Origin: Lentzea sp. NEAU-D7
Lineage (GTDB): Bacteria > Actinomycetota > Actinomycetes > Mycobacteriales > Pseudonocardiaceae
Assembly (NCBI RefSeq): GCF_026242055.1
Contig: NZ_JAPJDL010000005.1
Coordinates: 131,089-195,088, forward strand
Reading direction: 5' to 3'
Length of the DNA stretch: 64,000 nt
Part shown: positions 41,601 through 51,652 of the stretch, piece after piece
Layout: each line of letters opens with the position of its first letter
How positions within the stretch are numbered: position 1 is the stretch's first letter
The notes under the pieces: generated by a model
Seen by the model: only the letters and a program-made list of their open reading frames with translations
Told to the model about the DNA's origin: nothing
Database searches by the model: none
Translations under genes and position numbers: made by a program

Positions 41601-42470
41601 GGATCGGTCGGCCAGCACGCTCGGTGGCACGGCCTTCTGATCACTGAGAGGCGTCGCCACCTCCAGCAACGCGTCTTGGCGCGCGAACGTGAGGATGTGC
41701 TGGTCCTTGTGCTTCGGGCTCTTCGCGACGCGCTTGCCGCGCGAGACGTCGACCCCGTTGAGGATCGCCCAGCCGTGTGCGACGTCCAGGGGCTCGGAGT
41801 CGACCATGTGGATGCGCACCCGGCCATCGGCGCCGCGCTTGCGGTCGACAGCGAACCCCTCGGCGACGATGAGGCCCTGCACGTAGGCGGTGACGTCGCC
41901 GGAGTCCGACGCGAGCCCGGCCTGCCGGTCCGCGCCATATGCGATCGTCTGGCGGCCTGCCAGATCCGTCGCCGCGGTCCAGCCGATGGACAGGTCGGAC
42001 TCGACGGTCCGGAAGCGCTGCCCTGGCGTGACGAGCATCGTGCGGCCGTTCGACCACGTGATGCGCACGAGGTCGGAGACCGGGTTCTCGTACACCTCGT
42101 TCACGGGCACCGGGGTGCCGTGGCCGTCGAGCACGAGATCACCGATCTCGATGTCCTCGATCGGTCGCAGTCCGTCCGGCGTCGACACGAGTGCACCACG
42201 AACGAAGCAGTCGCCTACGACGCGTGACGACTTCACGTACGCGTGGTTCGGCCGGTACCCCTGCTCGTGCATCGAGTAGAGGATGCGGCGGTGCACCGGC
42301 TTGAGGCCGTCCCGCGCGTCCGGCAGTGCCCGCGAGTGGATGACCGAGTACGCGTACTCCAGGTACGAGTCCTCGATCTCCGTCTTCAGCGAGTTGTCGA
42401 GCACCTTGGCGCCGGCCCGGTCGAACGCGGCTGGGTCGACCTTGGTCGTGGGTCCCTTGCGGCGTGCCAT
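38694..42470 (-). CDS. parC: topoisomerase IV / GyrA-like subunit A interrupted in frame by an intein
   Basis: Precursor of 1258 aa from ATG 42470. Removing residues 88-519 leaves an 826-aa protein of normal ParC/GyrA-like length. The host sequence runs [24 protein letters not shown] ... SSRVVGD, intein, [24 protein letters not shown], then the catalytic tyrosine Tyr568 of the precursor (SRYTECRM; residue 136 after splicing), the coiled-coil gate and a C-terminal beta-pinwheel. With ParE it forms a type II topoisomerase that decatenates or relaxes DNA. The parE gene ends 31 bp upstream in the same operon. Actinobacteria normally carry a separate gyrBA near the origin, so I call this pair the second (ParE/ParC-type) enzyme; assignment as gyrase A cannot be fully excluded. 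Confidence 0.9.
   Translation of the reverse strand: [1258 protein letters not shown]
40914..42209 (-). other. LAGLIDADG intein within ParC (432 aa)
   Basis: The insertion starts at Cys88 ([20 protein letters not shown], block A) and ends with Val-His-Asn519, followed by Cys520 of the host, so all splice-junction residues (Cys1, His-Asn, Cys+1) are present. Blocks F and G read [23 protein letters not shown]. Two endonuclease motifs, VQGLIVAEG (precursor ~197-205) and IAGFFDGDG (~296-304), indicate a homing endonuclease that may still be active. Block B, normally TxxH, reads TPGQ (148-151), so the usual catalytic His is Gln. The insertion is in the highly conserved VVGD/[9 protein letters not shown] site next to the active-site region. 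Confidence 0.93.
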
Positions 42471-42501
42471 GACTTCGTGACTCCGTCTGTCTCTTGAAGG
42501 C

Positions 42502-44553
<2,052 letters not shown>

Positions 44554-45115
44554 GGGTACTGCTCCCTGATTGTGTGCGGACTGCCAGCAGGGTATCCGCA
44601 CCCCCTGACATTTTTTCGCAGGACGTCGTCGCGGTCGCGGAAACCGCCCTGGGTGGTGCGTCACAAAGCCCGTGCCACGGTCTTTCGCCGACCGAAGTTT
44701 CACGCAGAGCGACGAATCTTACGTTAACGCGCACACAGCGTAACGAGGAGGTGCCCGGGCGAGCATTCGGTCCTGAACGGCCGGACGGGTCACCGCCGCA
44801 CCCACTTCCGCTCGGCGGGGTTCGCGCACCCCCGATCAGGGCGGGGTACCCACTGCGACGCCGGCCCACGCCGGCCGAATTTCGACGCCCGAAGGCGACG
44901 CCGGGGCGCGACACCTCCGTTCTGTCCGATGTGGACAGTCGAAGGACCCGCGGAAACCCGGGCGGACCGGCGCCGGTCCGGGGCCGGGAGACCGGAGCGG
45001 GCGAGGTTGCGCGCGAGACCGTTCCGAGACCTTCCCGCAACGGACCCGTGAACCGGGATGAACATCGGCACGTATGCCCCGGTGTCGGAACCGGATCGAA
45101 GGACGGAGTGGTCGC
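44554..45115. other. 562-bp intergenic region between parE and the divergent aminotransferase gene
   Basis: No open frame in here has family features or a credible ribosome-binding site; those present are long only because of the GC content. The stretch must hold the promoters for the parE-parC operon and for the aminotransferase gene, and contains a relatively AT-rich patch near 44600-44730. I cannot place promoter boxes with confidence. Confidence 0.6.
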
Positions 45116-46288
45116 GTGCGGCATGGTGTGGACTCGGGTCTCTTCCAGCAGACCGCCCACAGCCCGTCCTACTTCGAGCTGTCGCGGACGGGTGCGGGTG
45201 AGCTCGTCGACTTCTGCATCCCGTGCAACCCGTACTTCCCGACGCCGGAGATGTTCGACGAGCTGTCCAAGAACCTGGAGTCGGTCCTCAAGTTCTACCC
45301 GAGCGACTCCGCCAAGATCGCGGACCAGCTCTCCAAGGTGCTGGGGCTGAACCCGGCGACGCTCGCGATGTCGAACGGCTCGACCGAGCTCATCACGTGG
45401 ATGGACCACCTGTGGGTCCACGAGAGCATCGCCATCCCGATCCCCACCTTCGGGCGCTGGACCGACCAGCCGATGGAGAGCAACAAGCGCGTCGACATGT
45501 TCCTGCTCCAGGAGAGCAACAACTTCGAGCTGGACATCGACGAGTACGTCAAGTTCATCCGCACCCGCGGCAGCAGGGTCGCGGTCATCTGCAACCCGAA
45601 CAACCCCGACGGCGGCTACCTGCCGCGCCGGGAGATCATCCGGTTCATGGACGAGCTGTCCGACCTCGACCTGGTCGTGATCGACGAGTCGTTCATCGAC
45701 TTCGTCGAGGTCGAGCGCAACCCGTCGGTCGCGGCCGAGGCGTCCATCCGGCCCAACGTGGTCGTGCTGAAGAGCCTCGGCAAGAACTTCGGCCTGCACG
45801 GCATCCGGTTCGGCTACCTGGTCGCGAACCCGGGGCTGGCGGGGAAGATGCGCAAGGCGCTGCCGAAGTGGAACCTCAACTCGCTCGCCGAGACCGTCGT
45901 GTTCATGCTGGCCGACCACGAGGCCGAGTACGCCGAGAGCCTGCGGCTGCTCAGCCGCGACCGCTACCGCATGGGCGTGGAGCTGTCGCGCATCCCCGAC
46001 CTGACCGTCTACTCGTCGCAGGCGAACTTCCTGTTCGTGAAGCTCGGCGGGGGCGTGGACGGCCGCGAGCTGCGCGACCACCTGCTCGCAAGGCACCAGG
46101 TCTTCATCCGCGAATGCGGCAACAAGCTCGGTATGACCAGCAAGTTCGCCCGGCTGGTCGTGCGGCCCGAACAGGACGTGGAACGACTCGTCGAGGGCAT
46201 TCGCGACTTCACCCAGGCGCGGTGGACGAGCCATGCCGTCCACGCGAGCCATTCCAGCGAACCGTCGCTGCTCATGCACAGCGCCTGA
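45116..46288 (+). CDS. class I/II PLP-dependent aminotransferase (histidinol-phosphate aminotransferase-like)
   Basis: 390 aa from GTG 45116, eight bases after CGGAG. Fold type I features: LAMSNGSTELITWM (cofactor phosphate region), VAVICNPNNPDGGYLP, the LVVIDESFIDF aspartate, and Lys in VVLKSLGKNFGLHGIRFGY that binds PLP. The C-terminal arginine for the substrate carboxylate is in SKFARLVVRP. The closest family is HisC/CobD-type enzymes, but no histidine genes are adjacent, so the substrate may be a different amino-acid or amino-phosphate. No operon partner is evident; the next gene starts 46 bp later. Confidence 0.88.
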   Translation: MRHGVDSGLFQQTAHSPSYFELSRTGAGELVDFCIPCNPYFPTPEMFDELSKNLESVLKFYPSDSAKIADQLSKVLGLNPATLAMSNGSTELITWMDHLWVHESIAIPIPTFGRWTDQPMESNKRVDMFLLQESNNFELDIDEYVKFIRTRGSRVAVICNPNNPDGGYLPRREIIRFMDELSDLDLVVIDESFIDFVEVERNPSVAAEASIRPNVVVLKSLGKNFGLHGIRFGYLVANPGLAGKMRKALPKWNLNSLAETVVFMLADHEAEYAESLRLLSRDRYRMGVELSRIPDLTVYSSQANFLFVKLGGGVDGRELRDHLLARHQVFIRECGNKLGMTSKFARLVVRPEQDVERLVEGIRDFTQARWTSHAVHASHSSEPSLLMHSA

Positions 46289-46334
46289 ACGAACGCACAG
46301 CACCCTGATCTCATCTCCGAAAGGTTGCCTACAG

Positions 46335-47933
46335 ATGTCATCACCGCACGCCCTCAGCGGTCGGCGCGGCCAGGTGGCTGCGGCCGCGCTGGTGGCCGCC
46401 ACACTGCTGAACGCGGCCATGTTCGGCGGTACCAACGCCACGGCGTCGTCTCACCGCGAGGCTCCGCTCATCGCGGGCGACCCGGCCGTGGACAACACGG
46501 ACCTGTACGCGTTCGTGAGTCCCGACCACAAGGACACCGTGACACTGGTCGGCAACTGGTCGGGGTTCCAGGAACCCAACGGTGGCCCCAACTTCTTCCC
46601 GTGGGCGGAGGACGCGCAGTACGACTTCAACGTCGACAGCGACGGTGACGCCAAGCCCGACGTCACGCTGCGGTTCACCTTCCAGAACGACGACCGGCGC
46701 AAGAACACGACGTTCCTGTACTCCAACGGTGTCGTGGACTCGCTCGACGACGAGAACCTGCTGTTCCGGCAGCGCTACGACATCGAGGCGATCTACCAGA
46801 ACGGCCAGAAGGTCAAGCTGGTCAAGAACGCCCCGGTCGCGCCGTCCCCGAACGGTCCGGCGTCGATGCCGGACTTCAAGAAGCTGCGCGATCAGGCGAT
46901 CACCCAGATCGCCGGTGGCGGCAAGGTCTACGTGGGCCCGTCCGAGGACTCGTTCTTCGCCGACCTGCGGGTGTTCGACCTGCTCTACGGCGGCAACCTG
47001 AGCGAGGTCGGCCAGGACACGCTGCGCGGCTACAACGTCAACACCATCGCGATCCAGCTGCCCAAGCAGGCGCTGGCGTTGCGCAACGACGCTCACCGCA
47101 ACCCGAACATCGGCATCTGGAGCACCACGCAGCGCCGCACCCTGAAGCTCTCGCCCGGCAAGGCGGAGGCGGTCGGCGACTTCGTGCAGGTCTCCCGCCT
47201 GGGCAACCCGCTGGTGAACGAGGTCGTGGCCCCCGCGGGCCTCAAGGACGCGTTCAACGGCCTGCGCCCCGACCAGGACGCCGGCGTGAAGGAGCTCGTC
47301 GACCGGGTCGTGAACCCGGAGCTGCCGAAGCTCGTCGAGGCGATCTACAAGATCCCGGCACCGCAGGGTCAGCGCGACGACCTGGCCGAGATCTTCCTGA
47401 CCGGTATCACGCGCAAGCTCGGCGCGCAGATCAACGCTGACCTGAACTCGCAGGTCAACAACCAGGACGTGGACGCACGGCGGTTCCGCCCGTCCGAGAT
47501 GCTGCGGCTGAACATGATGATCGAGCCGAACGCCAACCCGAACCGGCTTGGCCTGCTCGCGGGTGACACGCAGGGCTTCCCGAACGGCCGTCGCCTGACC
47601 GACGACGTGGTGGACATCGCCGTGCAGGCGATGGAGGGTGCGGCGGCGTCCGGCAAGCTCGTGGACGCGCTGGCCACGGGCGACAAGGTCGACGCGAACG
47701 ACCAGCCGTTCGAGGCCGCCTTCCCGTACGTGGGCCTGCCCCGCAACGGCACCGCCGTCAACGCCTCGGGCACCACGGCCGAGGTCGCGGTCAACCCGGT
47801 CGGCAGGATCGGGAACATCGACCCGATGGCCATGACCACGGCGGTCGGCTCGGCGGTCGTGTTCGGCGCCGGGTTCCTCATCTGGCGCAAGCGTCAGCAG
47901 CAGATCCGCAAGTACGGGTCGCACTCGAAGTGA
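46335..47933 (+). CDS. DUF4331-family secreted, C-terminally anchored protein
   Basis: 532 aa from ATG 46335. A signal peptide (~1-38) is followed by SSHREAPLIAGDPAVDNTDLYAFVSPD, the diagnostic start of DUF4331; beta-rich repeats with DAQYDFNVDSDGDAKPDVTLRFTF and FRPSEMLRLNMMIEPN follow. Residues ~505-525 form a single membrane helix with a basic tail (IWRKRQQQIRKYG), so the bulk is outside the cell. The function of the family is unknown. The stop overlaps the start of a TPR gene and then a NicO-type metal transporter gene, suggesting a shared envelope or metal function. Confidence 0.9.
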   Translation: MSSPHALSGRRGQVAAAALVAATLLNAAMFGGTNATASSHREAPLIAGDPAVDNTDLYAFVSPDHKDTVTLVGNWSGFQEPNGGPNFFPWAEDAQYDFNVDSDGDAKPDVTLRFTFQNDDRRKNTTFLYSNGVVDSLDDENLLFRQRYDIEAIYQNGQKVKLVKNAPVAPSPNGPASMPDFKKLRDQAITQIAGGGKVYVGPSEDSFFADLRVFDLLYGGNLSEVGQDTLRGYNVNTIAIQLPKQALALRNDAHRNPNIGIWSTTQRRTLKLSPGKAEAVGDFVQVSRLGNPLVNEVVAPAGLKDAFNGLRPDQDAGVKELVDRVVNPELPKLVEAIYKIPAPQGQRDDLAEIFLTGITRKLGAQINADLNSQVNNQDVDARRFRPSEMLRLNMMIEPNANPNRLGLLAGDTQGFPNGRRLTDDVVDIAVQAMEGAAASGKLVDALATGDKVDANDQPFEAAFPYVGLPRNGTAVNASGTTAEVAVNPVGRIGNIDPMAMTTAVGSAVVFGAGFLIWRKRQQQIRKYGSHSK

Positions 47934-49222
47934 AGTACCAGCAGCGGCAGGCCGTCGCGGTGGTTCTCCTGGTCACCGCGGCGCTTGCCCACCTCGCCGC
48001 CTCCGGTCCTGCCGACAGCAGGGCCGGGGGCGCGCCCCCTGTCCCGGCTGTGGCGCAGCAGAACCGGATGCACAAGGTGGTGCACCAGCTGCAGCAGCGG
48101 TTGCACGAGGTTCCGCAGGACAAGTCCTCCTGGGCGCAGCTCGGGTCGTCCTATGTGGAGCTGGCGAGGGTGACGGCCGATCCCGCGTACTACGCGAAGG
48201 CCGAAGGCGCACTGAAGAACGCGGGTGACACGGGCCTCGCCGCGATCGGCATGGGCACGCTGGCCAACGCCCGCCACGACTTCCACGCGGCCCGCGACTG
48301 GGCCCTGAAGGCGATTGCCGCACTGCCCGCCTCCGCGGAGGCGCACGGCGTGCTGGCGGACGCGTTGACGCAGCTCGGCGACGACGCGGGCGCCCAGGAC
48401 GCGGTGCAGAAGATGCTGGACCTCAAACCGAACACGGCGTCGTTCGCCCGTGCTTCCTTCCACTTCGAGCTCCACGGCGACGTCGCCGGTGCCCGCGACG
48501 CGATGCAGCGTGCGCTGAAGGCCTCCACGACGCCCGAGGAGATCGCGTTCTGCCGTTACCGGCTGGGCGAACTCGCGTTCGACCACGGCCGGCTCGACGA
48601 AGCCGCTGAGCACTACGAGCAGGGACTGGCGGCGAGAGGAGACGACATGACTCTCACTCAAGGCATGGCCAAGGTCGCGGCGGCACGGGGTGACGTCCCC
48701 GTGGCGCTCGACGCGTACCGCAGGCTCGTCGCCCGCGCTCCCCTGCCGCAGTACCTGCAGGAGTACGCCGAGCTGCTGGAGGCCAACGGCCACGCCGGCG
48801 AGGCCGCGAGGCAGTACGACGTGCTTTCCGAGCAGCAACGACTGATGGAGTCCCAGGGTGCTTCCGACGATCTGGCCGCGGCCCTCGTCGCCGCAGACCG
48901 CGGTGATGGCGTGCAGGCGCTGCGCCGTGCGGAAAGCGAGTGGAGCCGCCGTCAGAGCGTCTTCGTCGCCGACGCCATGGCGTGGGCCCTGCACGTCAAC
49001 GGAAGGGACGCGGAGGCGTTGAGCTACTCCGACCGCGCGGTGGCGCTGGGCTGGCAGAACGCCACGTTCTCCTACCACCGCGGCATGATCCTGGCCGCGC
49101 TCGGCCGGGTCGCCGAGGCCCAGGAGGCACTGGTGCAGGCGCTCAGGCTGAACGCGAACTTCTCCCCGCTGCAGGCCCTCAAGGCGGGCCGCAAGCTCGC
49201 GGAGCTCCGAGGCGGCCGGTGA
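47930..49222 (+). CDS. TPR-repeat protein with N-terminal membrane anchor or signal
   Basis: 430 aa from GTG 47930 (GTGA overlap). Residues ~8-26 are hydrophobic, followed by a Pro/Ala linker. From ~45 onward there are at least eight helix-turn-helix tetratricopeptide-like repeats (for example YYAKAEGALKNAGDTGLAAIGMGTLANARHDFHAARDWALKAIAALP and AEAHGVLADALTQLGDDAGAQDAV). These scaffolds bind partner proteins, presumably the DUF4331 protein upstream or the transporter downstream, with which the gene is coupled by 4-bp overlaps on both sides. Confidence 0.88.
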   Translation: MKYQQRQAVAVVLLVTAALAHLAASGPADSRAGGAPPVPAVAQQNRMHKVVHQLQQRLHEVPQDKSSWAQLGSSYVELARVTADPAYYAKAEGALKNAGDTGLAAIGMGTLANARHDFHAARDWALKAIAALPASAEAHGVLADALTQLGDDAGAQDAVQKMLDLKPNTASFARASFHFELHGDVAGARDAMQRALKASTTPEEIAFCRYRLGELAFDHGRLDEAAEHYEQGLAARGDDMTLTQGMAKVAAARGDVPVALDAYRRLVARAPLPQYLQEYAELLEANGHAGEAARQYDVLSEQQRLMESQGASDDLAAALVAADRGDGVQALRRAESEWSRRQSVFVADAMAWALHVNGRDAEALSYSDRAVALGWQNATFSYHRGMILAALGRVAEAQEALVQALRLNANFSPLQALKAGRKLAELRGGR

Positions 49223-50622
49223 GCCTGTCCAGCTGGGTGGTGCGGCCCGTCCTGGTGGCGGTGTTGCTGCTCGCCGGCATCTTCTTCATCAACGGCGAGG
49301 CGTCCGCCCACCCGCTGGGCAACTTCAGCGTCAACCACTACCACGGGCTGCACCTGCACCCGGACCGGATCGACCTGCGGTCCGTGGTGGACGTGGCGGA
49401 GATCCCGACGCTGCAGGAGAACCTGAAGGCCCGTGACGCGAAGCAGTGGTGCGAGGAGGTCTCCAGGACCGACCGCTCCACCGTGGACGGGCGGCAGATC
49501 TCCTGGACGCTCGCCGGCTCCACGAAGGAGCACCCGGCCGGCCAGGCCGGCCTGAGCACGACCCGGCTGGTCTGCGAGTTCACCGCCAGGGTCGACCTGG
49601 ACCGCCCGGCCCGCCTGGAGTTCCGCGACGAGTCGAACGCCGACCGGGTCGGCTGGCGTGAGATCACCGCCGCCGGCACCGGCATCAGGCTGAGGGACTC
49701 GCCGGTGCCGACCGAGAGCGTCAGCGACGAGCTGCGGACGTACCCGGAGGACCTGCTCAGCAGTCCGATGGACGTCCGTTCCGTCGTGTTCAGCGCCGAA
49801 CCGGGCAGCGGGTCCGAGCCGAAGATCGCCTCCGGCTCCCCCGTCCAGTCGTTGAGCGTCACGGCGGCCAGGCTCAACGACATCCTGGGCAGCGACGACC
49901 TCACGCCGTGGCTCGGGTTTCTGGCGTTGTTGCTGTCGCTGGTGCTCGGTGCCTCGCACGCGGCGCTGCCCGGTCACGGCAAGACGCTCATCGCCGCCTA
50001 TCTGGCCGGACGGCAGGGCACGCCGAAGGACGCGTTCATCGTCGGTGCCTCGGTCACGGCCACGCACACCGGTGGTGTGCTGGTCCTCGGCCTGGTCATC
50101 AGCGCGTCCAGCGCGCTGGCCGGCGAACAGGTGCTGCGCTGGCTCGGGCTGGTCAGCGGCGTGCTGATCGCGGTGATCGGCGTGATGCTGCTGCGCTCGG
50201 CCCTGTCGGCGACCCGCGAACCCGCACTCGCCGGAGTCGCGACCGGGCACGGCCATGGACACGGCCACGGGCATGGGCACGGACATGGGCACGGCCACGG
50301 ACATGGGCACGGCTACAGCCGCGCGAGCCTCATCGGCATGGGCGCGGCCAACGGCCTGGTCCCCTCGCCGTCCGCCCTGGTGGTCCTGCTGGGCGCGATG
50401 GCGCTGGGCCGCACGTGGTTCGGCGTCCTGCTGGTCCTCGGCTACGGCATCGGCATGGCCGGCACGCTCACCGCGGTCGGACTGCTGCTCGTGAAGGCGC
50501 GGGATCGCGTCGAAAGAATCCTGGACGGCCGTGCCACTCGCCTGCTGTCGCATTACGCACCCGTCGGCACGGCCGCGACCGTCATCGTCGTCGGCGCCTG
50601 GCTGACATTGCAGGCCGTCTAA
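49219..50622 (+). CDS. NicO/RcnA-like nickel/cobalt transporter with extracytoplasmic domain and His-rich loop
   Basis: 467 aa from GTG 49219 (GTGA overlap). A signal/anchor helix and an extracytoplasmic domain of ~200 residues beginning AHPLGNFSVNHYHGLHLHPDRI precede six membrane helices. The first of these contains the family motif LGASHAALPGHGKTLIAAYL. Between helices lies a Gly-His repeat, residues 344-364, with 11 His in 21 residues (DNA 50248-50310), a typical Ni2+/Co2+/Zn2+-binding loop. The protein would move divalent metal across the membrane. It ends the DUF4331-TPR-NicO operon. Confidence 0.87.
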   Translation: MSLSSWVVRPVLVAVLLLAGIFFINGEASAHPLGNFSVNHYHGLHLHPDRIDLRSVVDVAEIPTLQENLKARDAKQWCEEVSRTDRSTVDGRQISWTLAGSTKEHPAGQAGLSTTRLVCEFTARVDLDRPARLEFRDESNADRVGWREITAAGTGIRLRDSPVPTESVSDELRTYPEDLLSSPMDVRSVVFSAEPGSGSEPKIASGSPVQSLSVTAARLNDILGSDDLTPWLGFLALLLSLVLGASHAALPGHGKTLIAAYLAGRQGTPKDAFIVGASVTATHTGGVLVLGLVISASSALAGEQVLRWLGLVSGVLIAVIGVMLLRSALSATREPALAGVATGHGHGHGHGHGHGHGHGHGHGHGYSRASLIGMGAANGLVPSPSALVVLLGAMALGRTWFGVLLVLGYGIGMAGTLTAVGLLLVKARDRVERILDGRATRLLSHYAPVGTAATVIVVGAWLTLQAV

Positions 50623-50637
50623 TTGCACCAATGCACG

Positions 50638-50675
50638 ACGAAGGGCCCGGATTCATCTGAATCCGGGCCCTTCGT
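50638..50675. terminator. bidirectional terminator hairpin
   Basis: A perfect 18-bp stem (arms 50638-50655 and 50658-50675) with a two-base loop, between the transporter gene and the convergent anti-sigma gene. Strong enough to end both transcripts. Confidence 0.85.
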
Positions 50676-50687
50676 CTGTTTCCGCCC

Positions 50688-51446
50688 TTACAGGTTCGCC
50701 ACCACGAACTGCTTGCCCTCGGTGTTCTCGACCGCGATCGACCGCACCTGGTCCGACGGGACGCTCACCATGCCGCGCACCGTCGCGCCCTCGACCCTGG
50801 CCTTCTCGGACGAGGTCCACGCGAACGCCTCGGACTTGGTGCCGTCCTTGGCGATCACGACCAGCTTGCACTTCTGCAAGGCCGGCAGGCCGTTGATCTT
50901 GGCCGTGACCAGGTACCGGTCCTGTGACGACGGTTCGATGCCCGCCACCAGGCTGATCCCGCCGGTCGCCGTCGCCTCGCCCGTGCGAGGTCCGGCGATC
51001 GACGTCTCCGGCGCCTTGTTCTGCATCAGCGCCGCGGCACCCCCGAACGCGACCACCGCGGCGACTGCCGCGGCGGCGAGATAGCCCGGCCAGCGCCGGG
51101 GCCTGGCGTGCAGCGGTTCGGGAAGGTCCTCCACCGCCTGCGGACTCGCTCTCGGGCGTGGAGCGGCCTCCCGCTGCTGCGGGATGGCCGACTCCTGCCT
51201 GATCTGCCGCAGCGTGCGCTGCAGCAGCAGGTCCGACGGCATGGGCAGGTCGTCCTCGAGCTCGTGCAGAAATGCCTCACGAGGCACGTCGTCAAGTGCT
51301 GTTCGGATCCGATGGAAGTCGGCGACCTGCGCACGGCAGGACGGACAGCCCCGAAGGTGCTGCTCCACGCCAAGACTCTCGTGCGCGTCCAGAACGCCGA
51401 GCGCGTAGCAGCCAAGGGTGACCGCGTCGTGCGCGCCAGCTGTCAT
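50688..51446 (-). CDS. transmembrane anti-sigma factor (zinc-binding HxxxCxxC type)
   Basis: 252 aa from ATG 51446. The zinc anti-sigma motif is HLRGCPSC (His-x3-Cys-x2-Cys) within VTLGCYALGVLDAHESLGVEQHLRGC. A linker and one membrane helix (~120-140) lead to an RskA-like extracytoplasmic domain. RskA-type proteins hold an ECF sigma factor and release it after regulated proteolysis. Normally the cognate sigma gene is immediately upstream; here the next upstream gene on this strand is a TetR regulator, so the sigma factor must be encoded elsewhere. It converges on the DUF4331 operon. Confidence 0.87.
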   Translation of the reverse strand: MTAGAHDAVTLGCYALGVLDAHESLGVEQHLRGCPSCRAQVADFHRIRTALDDVPREAFLHELEDDLPMPSDLLLQRTLRQIRQESAIPQQREAAPRPRASPQAVEDLPEPLHARPRRWPGYLAAAAVAAVVAFGGAAALMQNKAPETSIAGPRTGEATATGGISLVAGIEPSSQDRYLVTAKINGLPALQKCKLVVIAKDGTKSEAFAWTSSEKARVEGATVRGMVSVPSDQVRSIAVENTEGKQFVVANL

Positions 51447-51652
51447 ACGACCTCCTCGTCGTCCCGATTCGACCCCCGCGGCGAAACGGTGTCACGAAGG
51501 AAAACGGGCAGATAGGAGTGGTCGGTTCAGCGTTCGAACGAGTTCATTCTGATTGCTCATAACAATGGCATTACGTAACCGCCCAACTACGCTTCTCCCC
51601 CGCGCTGAGCTGCTCTTTTCACTCGATCGGACGACTCAAGGTCCATGTTCGA
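51447..51652. other. anti-sigma promoter region, no gene seen
   Basis: 206 bp that is unusually AT-rich for the window (around 51530-51600, including the palindrome TTACGTAA). No sigma factor or other open frame with recognisable features is present. Confidence 0.5.

Noticed and set aside
50248..50310. Short-period DNA repeat that could be mistaken for a repeat array or CRISPR
   Set aside because: It encodes a Gly-His metal-binding loop in frame within a transporter, with no spacers.
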